Part shown: in pieces, positions 1-5,839 of the stretch
How the letters are laid out: the number at the start of each line of letters is the position of its first letter
Position numbering within the stretch: the stretch's first letter is position 1
NCBI GenBank assembly: GCA_009776345.1
Contig: WRLS01000075.1
Location: 1-10,011 of the forward strand
Length of the DNA: 10,011 bases
From: Oscillospiraceae bacterium
GTDB lineage: Bacteria > Bacillota > Clostridia > Oscillospirales > Ruminococcaceae
Direction: 5' to 3'
Made by a program: the position numbers and the translations under genes
Notes under the pieces: generated by a model
What the model saw: the letters and a program-made list of their open reading frames with translations, nothing else
Told to the model about the DNA's origin: nothing
Databases searched by the model: none

Positions 1-297
1 GTCATATGCTTTGTCCTATAATCCGCCCAATCACCCAGCCGAGCCGGGCTCCAGGGCTAGAACGCGAAAAAAGGTATTAGGAATAAAAGAAATCAAAGAC
101 TTTTTCCGCTGTTATTACGTGCGCGGACGCTTCCGGTGTCGTTCCCTACTTTTGCTTTATGCCTACTTGCCTTTGTAGGTTATTCCCCTCCCTTGGAGGG
201 GTGGACGGCGTAGCCGGACGGGGTGGTTCAAAATAGGTACAAAACTCACCGCTTCTTCCTTTTCTAATTCCTAATTCCTAATTTCTAATTCCTATTC
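1..297 (+). repeat. Dispersed ~280-bp non-coding repeat, copy A
   Basis: This gene-free stretch matches the reverse complement of 9579-9871. My hand alignment gives about 89% identity over the first ~205 bases. It includes a 35-base block that is identical (76-110 against 9762-9796) and a conserved ATAGGTACAAAACT at 233-246. Similarity begins at base 1, so the element may start before the window. Inside are a hairpin (CCCCTCC/GGAGGGG around 186-202) and a second small hairpin (CGGC-GTA-GCCG near 206-216). It ends in an AT-rich run of degenerate CTAATTC heptamers (about 261-296). A TATAAT at 17-22 is conserved in both copies, but its possible -35 box lies outside the window here and is absent in copy B. 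The repeat ends at the ribosome binding site of the gene at 310. Its function is unknown; it could be a MITE relic, a leader RNA or an intergenic repeat family. Confidence 0.85.
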
Positions 298-309
298 GGG
301 AGTAATTTG

Positions 310-1554
310 ATGATAAAATTAAAACTAGCTTGCGCGGCGGCTGTGCTGTGTGTATTATGCGGCTGTGTTTTTCTGCCGGCGGAGGAGGAGCTTTTGCCGC
401 CTGACCTGCTTGAACCGGACGAGGTTACATACCGCACGATGCAGGTCGGGCGCGGCGCGATCCGCGACATACTCTCCGACAGCGTTACCTCCGGGTCGGC
501 GCTGCTGTTTGATATGACTTTCAACACGCGCTCGGGCTATCTTTCGCATCTGGACGCGCTCCCCGGCCAGCAGGTGCAAAAGGGCGATATACTCGCGCGC
601 CTTGACACGGATTCACTGGAGCTGGACATACAGCGCCAGCGCCTGACTGTAGAAAGGCTGAGGCTCTCGCTTGCGGAAGCGGGGGATATAGAGCCGCCTT
701 CCCAGTTCCCCGTGATGCAGGCGGAGCTTGATCTGGAAATGGCGCTGCTGAGATTAAAGCAGCTCGAGGATGAATACGCCGACCTGAGATGGGAACGCAA
801 TTGGGGCGAGGATATCGACATCCGCGAAGTAAACGCGAAAATAACCGGCAAAGCGCGGGACATCCAAAGCCAAAAGCTGGCAATAGAAAAGCTCCAGCTC
901 TCCGTGCTTGAAAAGGAAAGCACCCCCGATATTTCCGAAAACCCGATCCGCCGCGCTGAAATTGATTTGGAGATGGCGATGCTCTCCCTGCGCCAAATGG
1001 AGGACGAATTCGCCAAGGCCACAATTACCGCGCCGATTGACGGCGAGATCGTGTTTTTGGGCGATTATAAAATCGGCGAATTTGTCCCCGGCCGCCGCAC
1101 CGTGCTGACTGTCGCGGACCCTACGGTTATCAATTTTATCTACACGGGCCAGCACATCAGGCGCATACAGCACGGCATGGACGCGCATATAATAATCGGC
1201 AGCCACCGTATCCCCGCGCGCGTTACAATGACCCCCATGACCGTCCCGCTTGATGAGCAGGGGCGTTATAAAGACGCGGTCATCTTCTCGTTGGACAACC
1301 CCGAGGATTTGCCGGAGGGCACGGGCATTGGCAGGCGGTACCAGTTTGAGATTCTGCTGGAGGAAAAAGACAACGTGATTTTACTGCCCAGGGAAGCGGC
1401 GTCTACTTTTATGAACCAATATTATGTCCAGGTCCTCGAGGACGGCCTGCGTGTTGAGCGCGACCTCAGCGTCGGCATCGTAACAAACACGCACATAGAG
1501 GTCCTAAGCGGGATCACGGAGGAAGATTTGGTGATAATCGGGACGGAGAGGTAA
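310..1554 (+). CDS. HlyD/MacA-like efflux adaptor lipoprotein
   Basis: This is probably a membrane-fusion (adaptor) subunit of an export system, lipid-anchored outside the membrane. From ATG 310 the protein has 414 residues. A short signal peptide ends in a lipobox-like LCGC with Cys19 as the lipidation site. Next come the first half of a barrel-sandwich (lipoyl-like) domain (PGQQVQKGDILARLD, about 85-99), a long helical coiled-coil region (about 103-236), the second lipoyl half (TAPIDGEIV, about 240-248) and beta-barrel/membrane-proximal domains to the C-terminus. The helical part contains an internal duplication with a 78-residue offset. ATG 310 fits GGGAG at 298-302 (7-base spacing) better than the in-frame TTG at 307. 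No ABC or RND transporter gene lies beside it: upstream is repeat copy A and downstream a convergent gene. The family assignment is good; the exported substrate cannot be told. Confidence 0.85.
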   Translation: MIKLKLACAAAVLCVLCGCVFLPAEEELLPPDLLEPDEVTYRTMQVGRGAIRDILSDSVTSGSALLFDMTFNTRSGYLSHLDALPGQQVQKGDILARLDTDSLELDIQRQRLTVERLRLSLAEAGDIEPPSQFPVMQAELDLEMALLRLKQLEDEYADLRWERNWGEDIDIREVNAKITGKARDIQSQKLAIEKLQLSVLEKESTPDISENPIRRAEIDLEMAMLSLRQMEDEFAKATITAPIDGEIVFLGDYKIGEFVPGRRTVLTVADPTVINFIYTGQHIRRIQHGMDAHIIIGSHRIPARVTMTPMTVPLDEQGRYKDAVIFSLDNPEDLPEGTGIGRRYQFEILLEEKDNVILLPREAASTFMNQYYVQVLEDGLRVERDLSVGIVTNTHIEVLSGITEEDLVIIGTER

Positions 1555-1578
1555 AATAGAGTTCATAATGCATAATTA

Positions 1579-1642
1579 TCGGGCTTCCATGCCCGACCGC
1601 GAATATTCGCTTTAACTTTGACGGTCGGGGATGGAACCCCGA
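1579..1642. repeat. Palindromic repeat, copy 1; likely bidirectional terminator
   Basis: Arms at 1579-1599 and 1622-1642 are inverted repeats of 21 bases with two mismatches (TCGGGCTTCCATGCCCGACCG and its near complement). The loop contains a perfect 12-base palindrome, gcgaatattcgc (1599-1610). A second copy of the same sequence family lies at 4725-4800. It sits exactly between two convergent genes, ending a few bases from the stop codon of the minus-strand gene, and is followed on the plus strand by a T-rich stretch. A role as terminator for both genes is inferred. An AT-rich palindrome (ATAAT...ATTAT, around 1566-1580) adjoins it. Confidence 0.7.
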
Positions 1643-1646
1643 CCCT

Positions 1647-2408
1647 TCAACTTTCTTCCTTTTCTTTAAATTTTGCCCGTTGATACAACTTCATCCTGCC
1701 CTTGCTTCCAACCTTCACAACCGCGCCTACATGGTACAAAACATTCAAAGCAGTTTGTGCATCGCGCAGTGAAAGCCCTGCTGCGATCTTATAATCCGCA
1801 GAAGTGAATTCTTCCGGCAGGTTTTCCGGGATCAAAGAATCCCAACCTGAGGCGCCGTTCCCAACAGCAAGCTCTCCGGCAAGCCCTGTAGGTATACGCT
1901 CCAGACGGGATGAACCCCGCTTTTTATCGCGGCCCCAACCGTTAAGGCTGCGATAATCATCCACATCCACAAGCAGCAGTAAAATTTTCAGGTTCGGATG
2001 AGCCAGCAGCCCGCGGATTTTATACAGCTCATAAAAAGCATCGTAGAAGCTTCCTGTTTTTGGGCTTTTGCGTTTGCCCGATGTTTCCCCGGTACTGGGG
2101 TCTATCCATGAAATTCGGCGTATATGTGGGATCGGGTACACCACTGTGACCCTAGCCGCGGACAGAAACGCCTCAAGCTTCCCGCGAAGCTTCTCAAAGC
2201 TGCGTGTTTGTATTTCGATGATGCCGCCTTCACTTACAATATCAGCTATATAGGGGTCGATTTTCAGCTCATGGTTTTCCGGGCAAGGCTCCATATACCG
2301 TTTTACAACGGCGTGTAAGCTCTTTTCCCCTAATACGCCGATGCCTTTGCTCTGCCGCTTATCCTGCCGTGTGCTTTCTATGGCCCTGTCAAACCGCTCT
2401 TTATCCAT
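1647..2408 (-). CDS. Hypothetical protein, PD-(D/E)XK nuclease-like with possible winged helix
   Basis: The product has 253 residues from ATG 2408. It resembles a hypothetical family I recognise as common in Clostridia; its function is not known to me. The N-terminal half has a restriction-nuclease-like pattern: a glutamate in the first helix (GEKSLHAVVKRYME), then YIADIV with a candidate metal-binding Asp, then the strand IIEIQT giving an E-x-Q pair, then a basic helix (KLRGKLEAFL). Counted from the ATG at 2420 these are E32, D60, E69 and Q71. The C-terminal part (SLRDAQTALNVLYHVGAVVKV...GRMKLYQ) looks like a winged helix-turn-helix. ATG 2408 is chosen because AGG lies 6 bases upstream and the promoter's expected start leaves a ~22-base leader; the in-frame ATG at 2420 has no ribosome binding site. 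The gene converges on the adaptor gene and diverges from the sugar operon. DNA cleavage or binding is inferred from the motif pattern only. Confidence 0.8.
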   Translation of the reverse strand: MDKERFDRAIESTRQDKRQSKGIGVLGEKSLHAVVKRYMEPCPENHELKIDPYIADIVSEGGIIEIQTRSFEKLRGKLEAFLSAARVTVVYPIPHIRRISWIDPSTGETSGKRKSPKTGSFYDAFYELYKIRGLLAHPNLKILLLLVDVDDYRSLNGWGRDKKRGSSRLERIPTGLAGELAVGNGASGWDSLIPENLPEEFTSADYKIAAGLSLRDAQTALNVLYHVGAVVKVGSKGRMKLYQRAKFKEKEES

Positions 2409-2436
2409 ATATAACCTCATAAACCGTATTGTGTCT

Positions 2437-2466
2437 ATGATACCCGCCCCCCGCCTTTACTGTCAA
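2437..2466 (-). promoter_or_regulatory. Sigma-A promoter for the 1647-2408 gene
   Basis: On the minus strand, a perfect -35 TTGACA (2466-2461) and a -10 TATCAT (2442-2437) are separated by 18 bases. Transcription would start near 2430, about 22 bases before ATG 2408. It is back to back with the promoter at 2482-2510. Confidence 0.75.
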
Positions 2467-2481
2467 GATGGTATTTCACTC

Positions 2482-2510
2482 TTGAAAACTATCCGGGCGC
2501 GGGGTATAAT
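2482..2510 (+). promoter_or_regulatory. Sigma-A promoter for the DUF4867-xylulokinase operon
   Basis: A -35 TTGAAA (2482-2487) and a perfect -10 TATAAT (2505-2510) are separated by 17 bases. Transcription would start near 2517, giving a leader of about 33 bases with AAAGGGG (2537-2543) as ribosome binding site. An inverted repeat, TCAAGA (2463-2468) and TCTTGA (2480-2485), lies between the two divergent -35 boxes and could be an operator. Confidence 0.85.
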
Positions 2511-2549
2511 GTTAATATAATAATTCAAGCACACCGAAAGGGGAAAACA

Positions 2550-3194
2550 ATGATGAAGCTTAAGCTTGCAAAAGTAACCGACCGCGCGTTCGCGCCATAC
2601 GGCCAAGTGCTGGAGGGTTATGACTTTTCTACATTTTTAGAGGCGCTTGAAAAAACGGCCCTGCCGGACGGCCGCGTGGCATATGTCCCGAGTGACCCGT
2701 CGCTCGAAGCGGACAAGGCCTACGCCGATTTGCGCGACCGCGGTTTCGGCGGTATGCCGATCCAGATCGGTTACTGTAACGGCTACAACACCGCCCTGAA
2801 CGCGCTGGAATATCACAGGGACAGCGAAATCTGCATAGCGGCGCACGACTGCATACTTCTGATCGCCCTACAGTCCGAAATCGAACAGGACGGCCTGCTC
2901 GACACCGCGAAGGTAAAGGCGTTTTTGCTTCCCGCGGGCGTTGCGGTTGAGTGCTTCGCGACGACTTTGCACTTTGCCCCTTGCAGCGCGGAAAAAGGCG
3001 AGGCCTTCCGCGTCGCCGTAGTCCTGCCCCTTGGCACAAATACCGCAAAGCCCGATTTCGAGCCGAAAAACCGCGAGGACAACCACCTTACCGCTAAAAA
3101 CAAATGGCTGCTCGCCCACCCCGATTTTGCGAAGGATGAAAAGCTTATCGGGCTGAAAGGCAAAAACATTAACCTTGAAGGTGACCTGTGGTGA
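2550..3194 (+). CDS. DUF4867 family cupin-like protein
   Basis: The product is 214 residues long and matches what I know of the DUF4867 family, which has no established function. The segment GGMPIQIGYCNGYN (about 67-80) leads into EYHRDSEICIA (87-97). This gives an E-x-H-x3-E pattern (E87, H89, E93), and a later His (H141, in TTLHFAP) completes a cupin-like metal site. There is no signal peptide or membrane segment, so it is cytosolic. Translation can begin at ATG 2550 or at the adjacent ATG 2553; AAAGGGG is 6 or 9 bases upstream. It is the first gene of an operon and its stop overlaps the xylulokinase start by 4 bp, so the two products are probably made in step. A role in processing the sugar that feeds xylulokinase is inferred from this coupling. 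Resemblance to ureidoglycolate lyase-type folds is possible but less likely to reflect function. Confidence 0.85.
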   Translation: MMKLKLAKVTDRAFAPYGQVLEGYDFSTFLEALEKTALPDGRVAYVPSDPSLEADKAYADLRDRGFGGMPIQIGYCNGYNTALNALEYHRDSEICIAAHDCILLIALQSEIEQDGLLDTAKVKAFLLPAGVAVECFATTLHFAPCSAEKGEAFRVAVVLPLGTNTAKPDFEPKNREDNHLTAKNKWLLAHPDFAKDEKLIGLKGKNINLEGDLW

Positions 3195-4663
3195 GTAACT
3201 GCGTCATCGGCATTGATGTAGGCACATCCGGCTGCAAAACAATCGCCGTGGATGCCTCCGGTGCGATTTTGGCATCCTGCGTCAGCGAATACCCGCTCTA
3301 TCAGCCAAAAGCCGGCTGGAATGAGCAGGACCCCGCCGATTGGTGGGTCGGCGTGCAAAAAAGCGTTAGCGAAGCCGTTTCTAAAATAGGTAATGCGGAA
3401 ATCGCGGGGGTAAGCTTTTCCGGCCAGATGCACGGTTTAGTCGCGCTGGACAAAAACGATAATATTGTGCGCCGGGCGATCCTGTGGAACGACCAGCGCA
3501 CCGATGCCGAATGTGAGGAAATAACAGCGGCGGCGGGCGGTTTAGAGGGACTCCTTTCTTATTCCAACAACATGATGCTCACCGGCTACACCGGCGGCAA
3601 GATTTTGTGGATGAAGAAAAACGAGCCTGAAAATTACGCAAAAACCGCGCTTGTCCTCAACCCAAAGGATTACATACGCTTCCTTATGACCGGCAGCAAA
3701 GAAACCGAGGTTTCCGACGCTTCCGGCACCGGGCTATTCGATGTGAAAAACCGCGCGTGGAGCTTTGAGCTTATCGAAAAAATCGGCCTTGACAAAAGCA
3801 TTTTCCCAAGCTGCGTACAATCCACCGACCAAACCGGTCCTGTAACCGAAAAAGCCGCAAAGCTTACCGGTATCCCGGCAGGTACGCCTGTATTTGCGGG
3901 CGGCGGCGACGCGGTGATTTCTACAACAGGCCTGGGGCTTGTAAAACCCGGGCGCGCGGGCGTTACGCTGGGGACATCCGGCGTTGTGGCTGTCGGTTTG
4001 CCCGGTTACGCGGACAATCCCGGCGGGATGCTGCAGCTTTTCTGCGGCAACGCTCCCGGGCGCTGGATGGCGTTTGGCTGTACTTTATCGGCGGCGGGTT
4101 CGTACCAATGGCTGCGCGATATGCTGGGCGGAATAGATTTCCGCGAGCTTGACGATCTCGCGGCGGAGGTCCCGCCGGGCTGTGACGGGCTACTGTTTTT
4201 GCCGTATCTCACCGGGGAGCGCTGCCCGATTTTTGACGCAAACGCAACAGGCAGTTTTACCGGCATAAACTCCACCATGCGAAAGGGGCATTTTGCCCGC
4301 GCCGTGCTGGAAGGCGTGTGCTATTCCCTAAAGCAGGTGTACGACCTGATCGTAAAAGCGTCCCCGGGCATCGACACAAACGAGGTTGCAATAGCCGGCG
4401 GCGGCGCGAAAAGCCCGCTGTGGCGGCAAATGCTGGCGGATATTTTCGGTGTGCCTGTAAAAACCGTCCACGGAAGCGCGGAGGGCGGGGCATTCGGCGC
4501 GGCGATGGTGGCGGGCGCGGGCGCGGGGCTTTGGCAAAGCCTTGACGATGCGATGGCAATCGCAAGGCCGCAAACCGAAACCGCCCCCAACCCGGCAACC
4601 GCCGCGGTTTATAAGGCGCAGTACGAAAAATATGTAAAGATGTCGGGCTACGTGCAGGATTGA
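3191..4663 (+). CDS. xylB: Xylulokinase (FGGY carbohydrate kinase)
   Basis: This enzyme phosphorylates D-xylulose with ATP to D-xylulose 5-phosphate for the pentose phosphate pathway, in the cytosol. The full-length protein (490 residues) carries the N-terminal nucleotide-binding motif GIDVGTSGCKT, the xylulokinase-typical substrate loop SGQMHGLV, WNDQR, and the catalytic Asp in GGGDAV (residue 240 from GTG 3191). It also has the C-terminal FGGY signature region GGGAKSPLWRQMLADIFG followed by EGGAFGAA. GTG 3191 overlaps the preceding TGA in the classic GTGA arrangement, with AAGGTG (3178-3183) 7 bases upstream; GTG 3188 is an in-frame alternative. It is the second gene of the operon starting at the 2482-2510 promoter. 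No xylose isomerase, transporter or regulator gene is in the window. The exact sugar could be another ketose, but QMH favours xylulose. Confidence 0.95.
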   Translation: MSNCVIGIDVGTSGCKTIAVDASGAILASCVSEYPLYQPKAGWNEQDPADWWVGVQKSVSEAVSKIGNAEIAGVSFSGQMHGLVALDKNDNIVRRAILWNDQRTDAECEEITAAAGGLEGLLSYSNNMMLTGYTGGKILWMKKNEPENYAKTALVLNPKDYIRFLMTGSKETEVSDASGTGLFDVKNRAWSFELIEKIGLDKSIFPSCVQSTDQTGPVTEKAAKLTGIPAGTPVFAGGGDAVISTTGLGLVKPGRAGVTLGTSGVVAVGLPGYADNPGGMLQLFCGNAPGRWMAFGCTLSAAGSYQWLRDMLGGIDFRELDDLAAEVPPGCDGLLFLPYLTGERCPIFDANATGSFTGINSTMRKGHFARAVLEGVCYSLKQVYDLIVKASPGIDTNEVAIAGGGAKSPLWRQMLADIFGVPVKTVHGSAEGGAFGAAMVAGAGAGLWQSLDDAMAIARPQTETAPNPATAAVYKAQYEKYVKMSGYVQD

Positions 4664-4676
4664 GGTTTCATCGTAA

Positions 4677-4696
4677 GGCGGGGGCAAGCCCCCGCC
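4677..4696. terminator. GC-rich hairpin after xylB
   Basis: GGCGGGGGC (4677-4685) and GCCCCCGCC (4688-4696) form a perfect 9-bp stem 13 bases after the xylB stop. There is no T-run after it, so it is not a standard intrinsic terminator. It may stabilise the 3' end or act with the larger palindrome that follows. Confidence 0.4.
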
Positions 4697-4724
4697 GATG
4701 TGCCGCCCGGTTTCACGGCGGGCC

Positions 4725-4800
4725 GTAGGGTCGGGTTTCCATGCCCGACCGACAATGTTGAATCGAATATTTGCGGGCGGGGATGGAACCCCGACCCTAC
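4725..4800. repeat. Palindromic repeat, copy 2
   Basis: Arms at 4725-4751 and 4774-4800 are inverted repeats of 27 bases with three mismatches, beginning GTAGGGTCGGG and ending CCCGACCCTAC. The arms share TTCCATGCCCGACCG and GGGGATGGAACCCCGACCCT with copy 1 at 1579-1642, and CGAATAT recurs in the loop. Finding two copies about 3.1 kb apart, both after the 3' ends of genes, points to a dispersed intergenic family in this genome. Confidence 0.8.
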
Positions 4801-4825
4801 CCTAAAACCTGTATCCTAAAACCTG
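4801..4825 (+). repeat. Short direct repeat, CCTAAAACCTG twice
   Basis: CCTAAAACCTG occurs at 4801-4811 and again at 4815-4825 with TAT between. It fills the junction between palindromic copy 2 and the MITE-like element. No function is apparent. Confidence 0.7.
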
Positions 4826-4830
4826 CCGAA

Positions 4831-5012
4831 GGCAAAACACCCGTCACCGCGATGAACAAGTCATCACGGTGCCACCCTCTTTAAAAAAGAGGGTAAAGCT
4901 ACAACAAGATTTATTCTTTCACAATAAAAGCGCAAAACAACCGTAGGACGTACCCTCTTTTTTAAAGAGGGTGGCTTCAAAGCGTTTACGCTTTGAAGCC
5001 GGGTGTTTTGCC
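4831..5012. repeat. MITE-like 182-bp element with nested palindromes
   Basis: GGCAAAACACCCG (4831-4843) and CGGGTGTTTTGCC (5000-5012) are perfect 13-bp terminal inverted repeats. A perfect 25-bp inverted repeat lies inside (4871-4895 and 4951-4975), and each arm is itself a hairpin around ACCCTCTTT/AAAGAGGGT. Between these pairs are a left hairpin (4845-4855 with 4861-4871) and a right hairpin with an 11-bp perfect stem and TTTA loop (4974-4984 with 4989-4999). It has no coding capacity. I see no clear target-site duplication in the flanks. The architecture suggests a non-autonomous mobile element or a large structured repeat lying just upstream of the tRNA promoter. Confidence 0.75.
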
Positions 5013-5016
5013 CCCC

Positions 5017-5045
5017 TTGAAAAAAAACAAAAGATGCGTTATACT
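5017..5045 (+). promoter_or_regulatory. Sigma-A promoter for tRNA-Pro
   Basis: TTGAAA (5017-5022) and TATACT (5040-5045) are separated by 17 bases. Transcription would start near 5052, a few bases before the mature tRNA 5' end. It begins immediately after the MITE-like element. It probably also serves the response regulator gene, since I find no convincing promoter between the two. Confidence 0.8.
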
Positions 5046-5058
5046 TATCTTCATGCCG

Positions 5059-5132
5059 CGAGGCGTAGCTCAGTTTGGTAGAGTGCTTGGTTTGGGACCA
5101 AGATGCCGCAGGTTCGAGTCCTGTCGCCTCGA
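5059..5132 (+). tRNA. tRNA-Pro (anticodon UGG)
   Basis: A complete cloverleaf can be folded. The acceptor stem is CGAGGCG (5059-5065) with CGCCTCG (5125-5131) and discriminator A5132. The D stem is GCTC/GAGT. The anticodon stem is CTTGG/CCAAG with loop TTTGGGA, giving anticodon TGG at 5093-5095. The T arm is GCAGG-TTCGAGT-CCTGT. The first base C matches bacterial tRNA-Pro. The 3' CCA is not encoded and must be added by the nucleotidyltransferase. Confidence 0.97.
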
Positions 5133-5162
5133 TTTAATCTTTCTGACGAAAGGTGGAAGCGT

Positions 5163-5837
5163 GTGGAAAATCAGAGGTATCTTCTTTTGGTAGAGGACGA
5201 CCCTGTGATACAGGCGGGCAACAAGCATTTGCTCGCCCGCTTTGAATATCCTCTGAGGCAGGCGTTTACGCTGGCGGCCGCGCGGTCGGTTATGGCGGCG
5301 GAGGGGACGCCGCGCGCAATTATCCTTGACGTAATTCTCCCGGACGGCAACGGTGTGGATTTTTTGAGGGAGCTGCGCAAAACCTCCAATGTCCCCGTGC
5401 TTATCCTTACCTCCGAGGATACCCAGGAGGATATCCTAAGGGGGCTTACGGCGGGGGGCGACCATTACCTTGCCAAGCCATGCCCCCCCGCAGTTTTCAT
5501 CAGCCATGTGGACGCGCTTCTGCGGCGGAGCGCGATGATGCCCGAAATGCTGACTTTCGGGCCGATCGGCTTGGAGCCGTCCTCCGGCAAGGCGTACATA
5601 AACGGCGATGACGTTGTATTGTCGCAAAAAGAATTTGCCCTTCTGCAGCAGTTCATACAGTACCCGAACAAGCTTCTGTTCGCGGCTGATTTATATAAAA
5701 AAGTATGGGGGCAGGAAATGCTCCCGGAGGATTATTCGCTCAGCAGCGCGATTTACAGGCTGAGAAAAAAGCTGGCGGCATCCGGGTATACAATAACCTC
5801 CGAATACAAGGAAGGCTATATTTTAGAGCTTGAGTGA
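5163..5837 (+). CDS. OmpR/PhoB-family response regulator
   Basis: This is a DNA-binding regulator switched by phosphorylation from a sensor kinase. From GTG 5163 the protein has 224 residues. The receiver domain (about 5-120) has the acidic pair D12-D13, phospho-acceptor D56 (ILDVILPDGNG), T83 and K105 (AKP), so all key residues are present. The C-terminal winged-helix domain (about 128-222) ends with the typical LRKKL...YKEGYIL. GTG 5163 is preceded by AGGTGG with 6-base spacing. An in-frame ATG at 5103 lies inside the tRNA and is rejected. The start is only 30 bases after the tRNA, so co-transcription is likely. No histidine kinase gene is in the window, making it an orphan here. Targets cannot be inferred. 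The stop is 2 bp from the convergent dut stop. Confidence 0.95.
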   Translation: MENQRYLLLVEDDPVIQAGNKHLLARFEYPLRQAFTLAAARSVMAAEGTPRAIILDVILPDGNGVDFLRELRKTSNVPVLILTSEDTQEDILRGLTAGGDHYLAKPCPPAVFISHVDALLRRSAMMPEMLTFGPIGLEPSSGKAYINGDDVVLSQKEFALLQQFIQYPNKLLFAADLYKKVWGQEMLPEDYSLSSAIYRLRKKLAASGYTITSEYKEGYILELE

Positions 5838-5839
5838 TT

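Noticed and set aside
2813..3433. 206-codon minus-strand frame
   Set aside because: It is antisense to DUF4867 and xylB, which have clear family motifs, and shows no recognisable domain or start signal.
4664..5016. CRISPR array in the palindrome-rich gap
   Set aside because: The repeats are inverted, unequal in length and not regularly spaced, and no cas gene is nearby.
5103..5162. Upstream extension of the response regulator to an ATG at 5103
   Set aside because: The ATG lies inside tRNA-Pro and has no ribosome binding site; GTG 5163 has AGGTGG at proper spacing and begins directly at the receiver domain.
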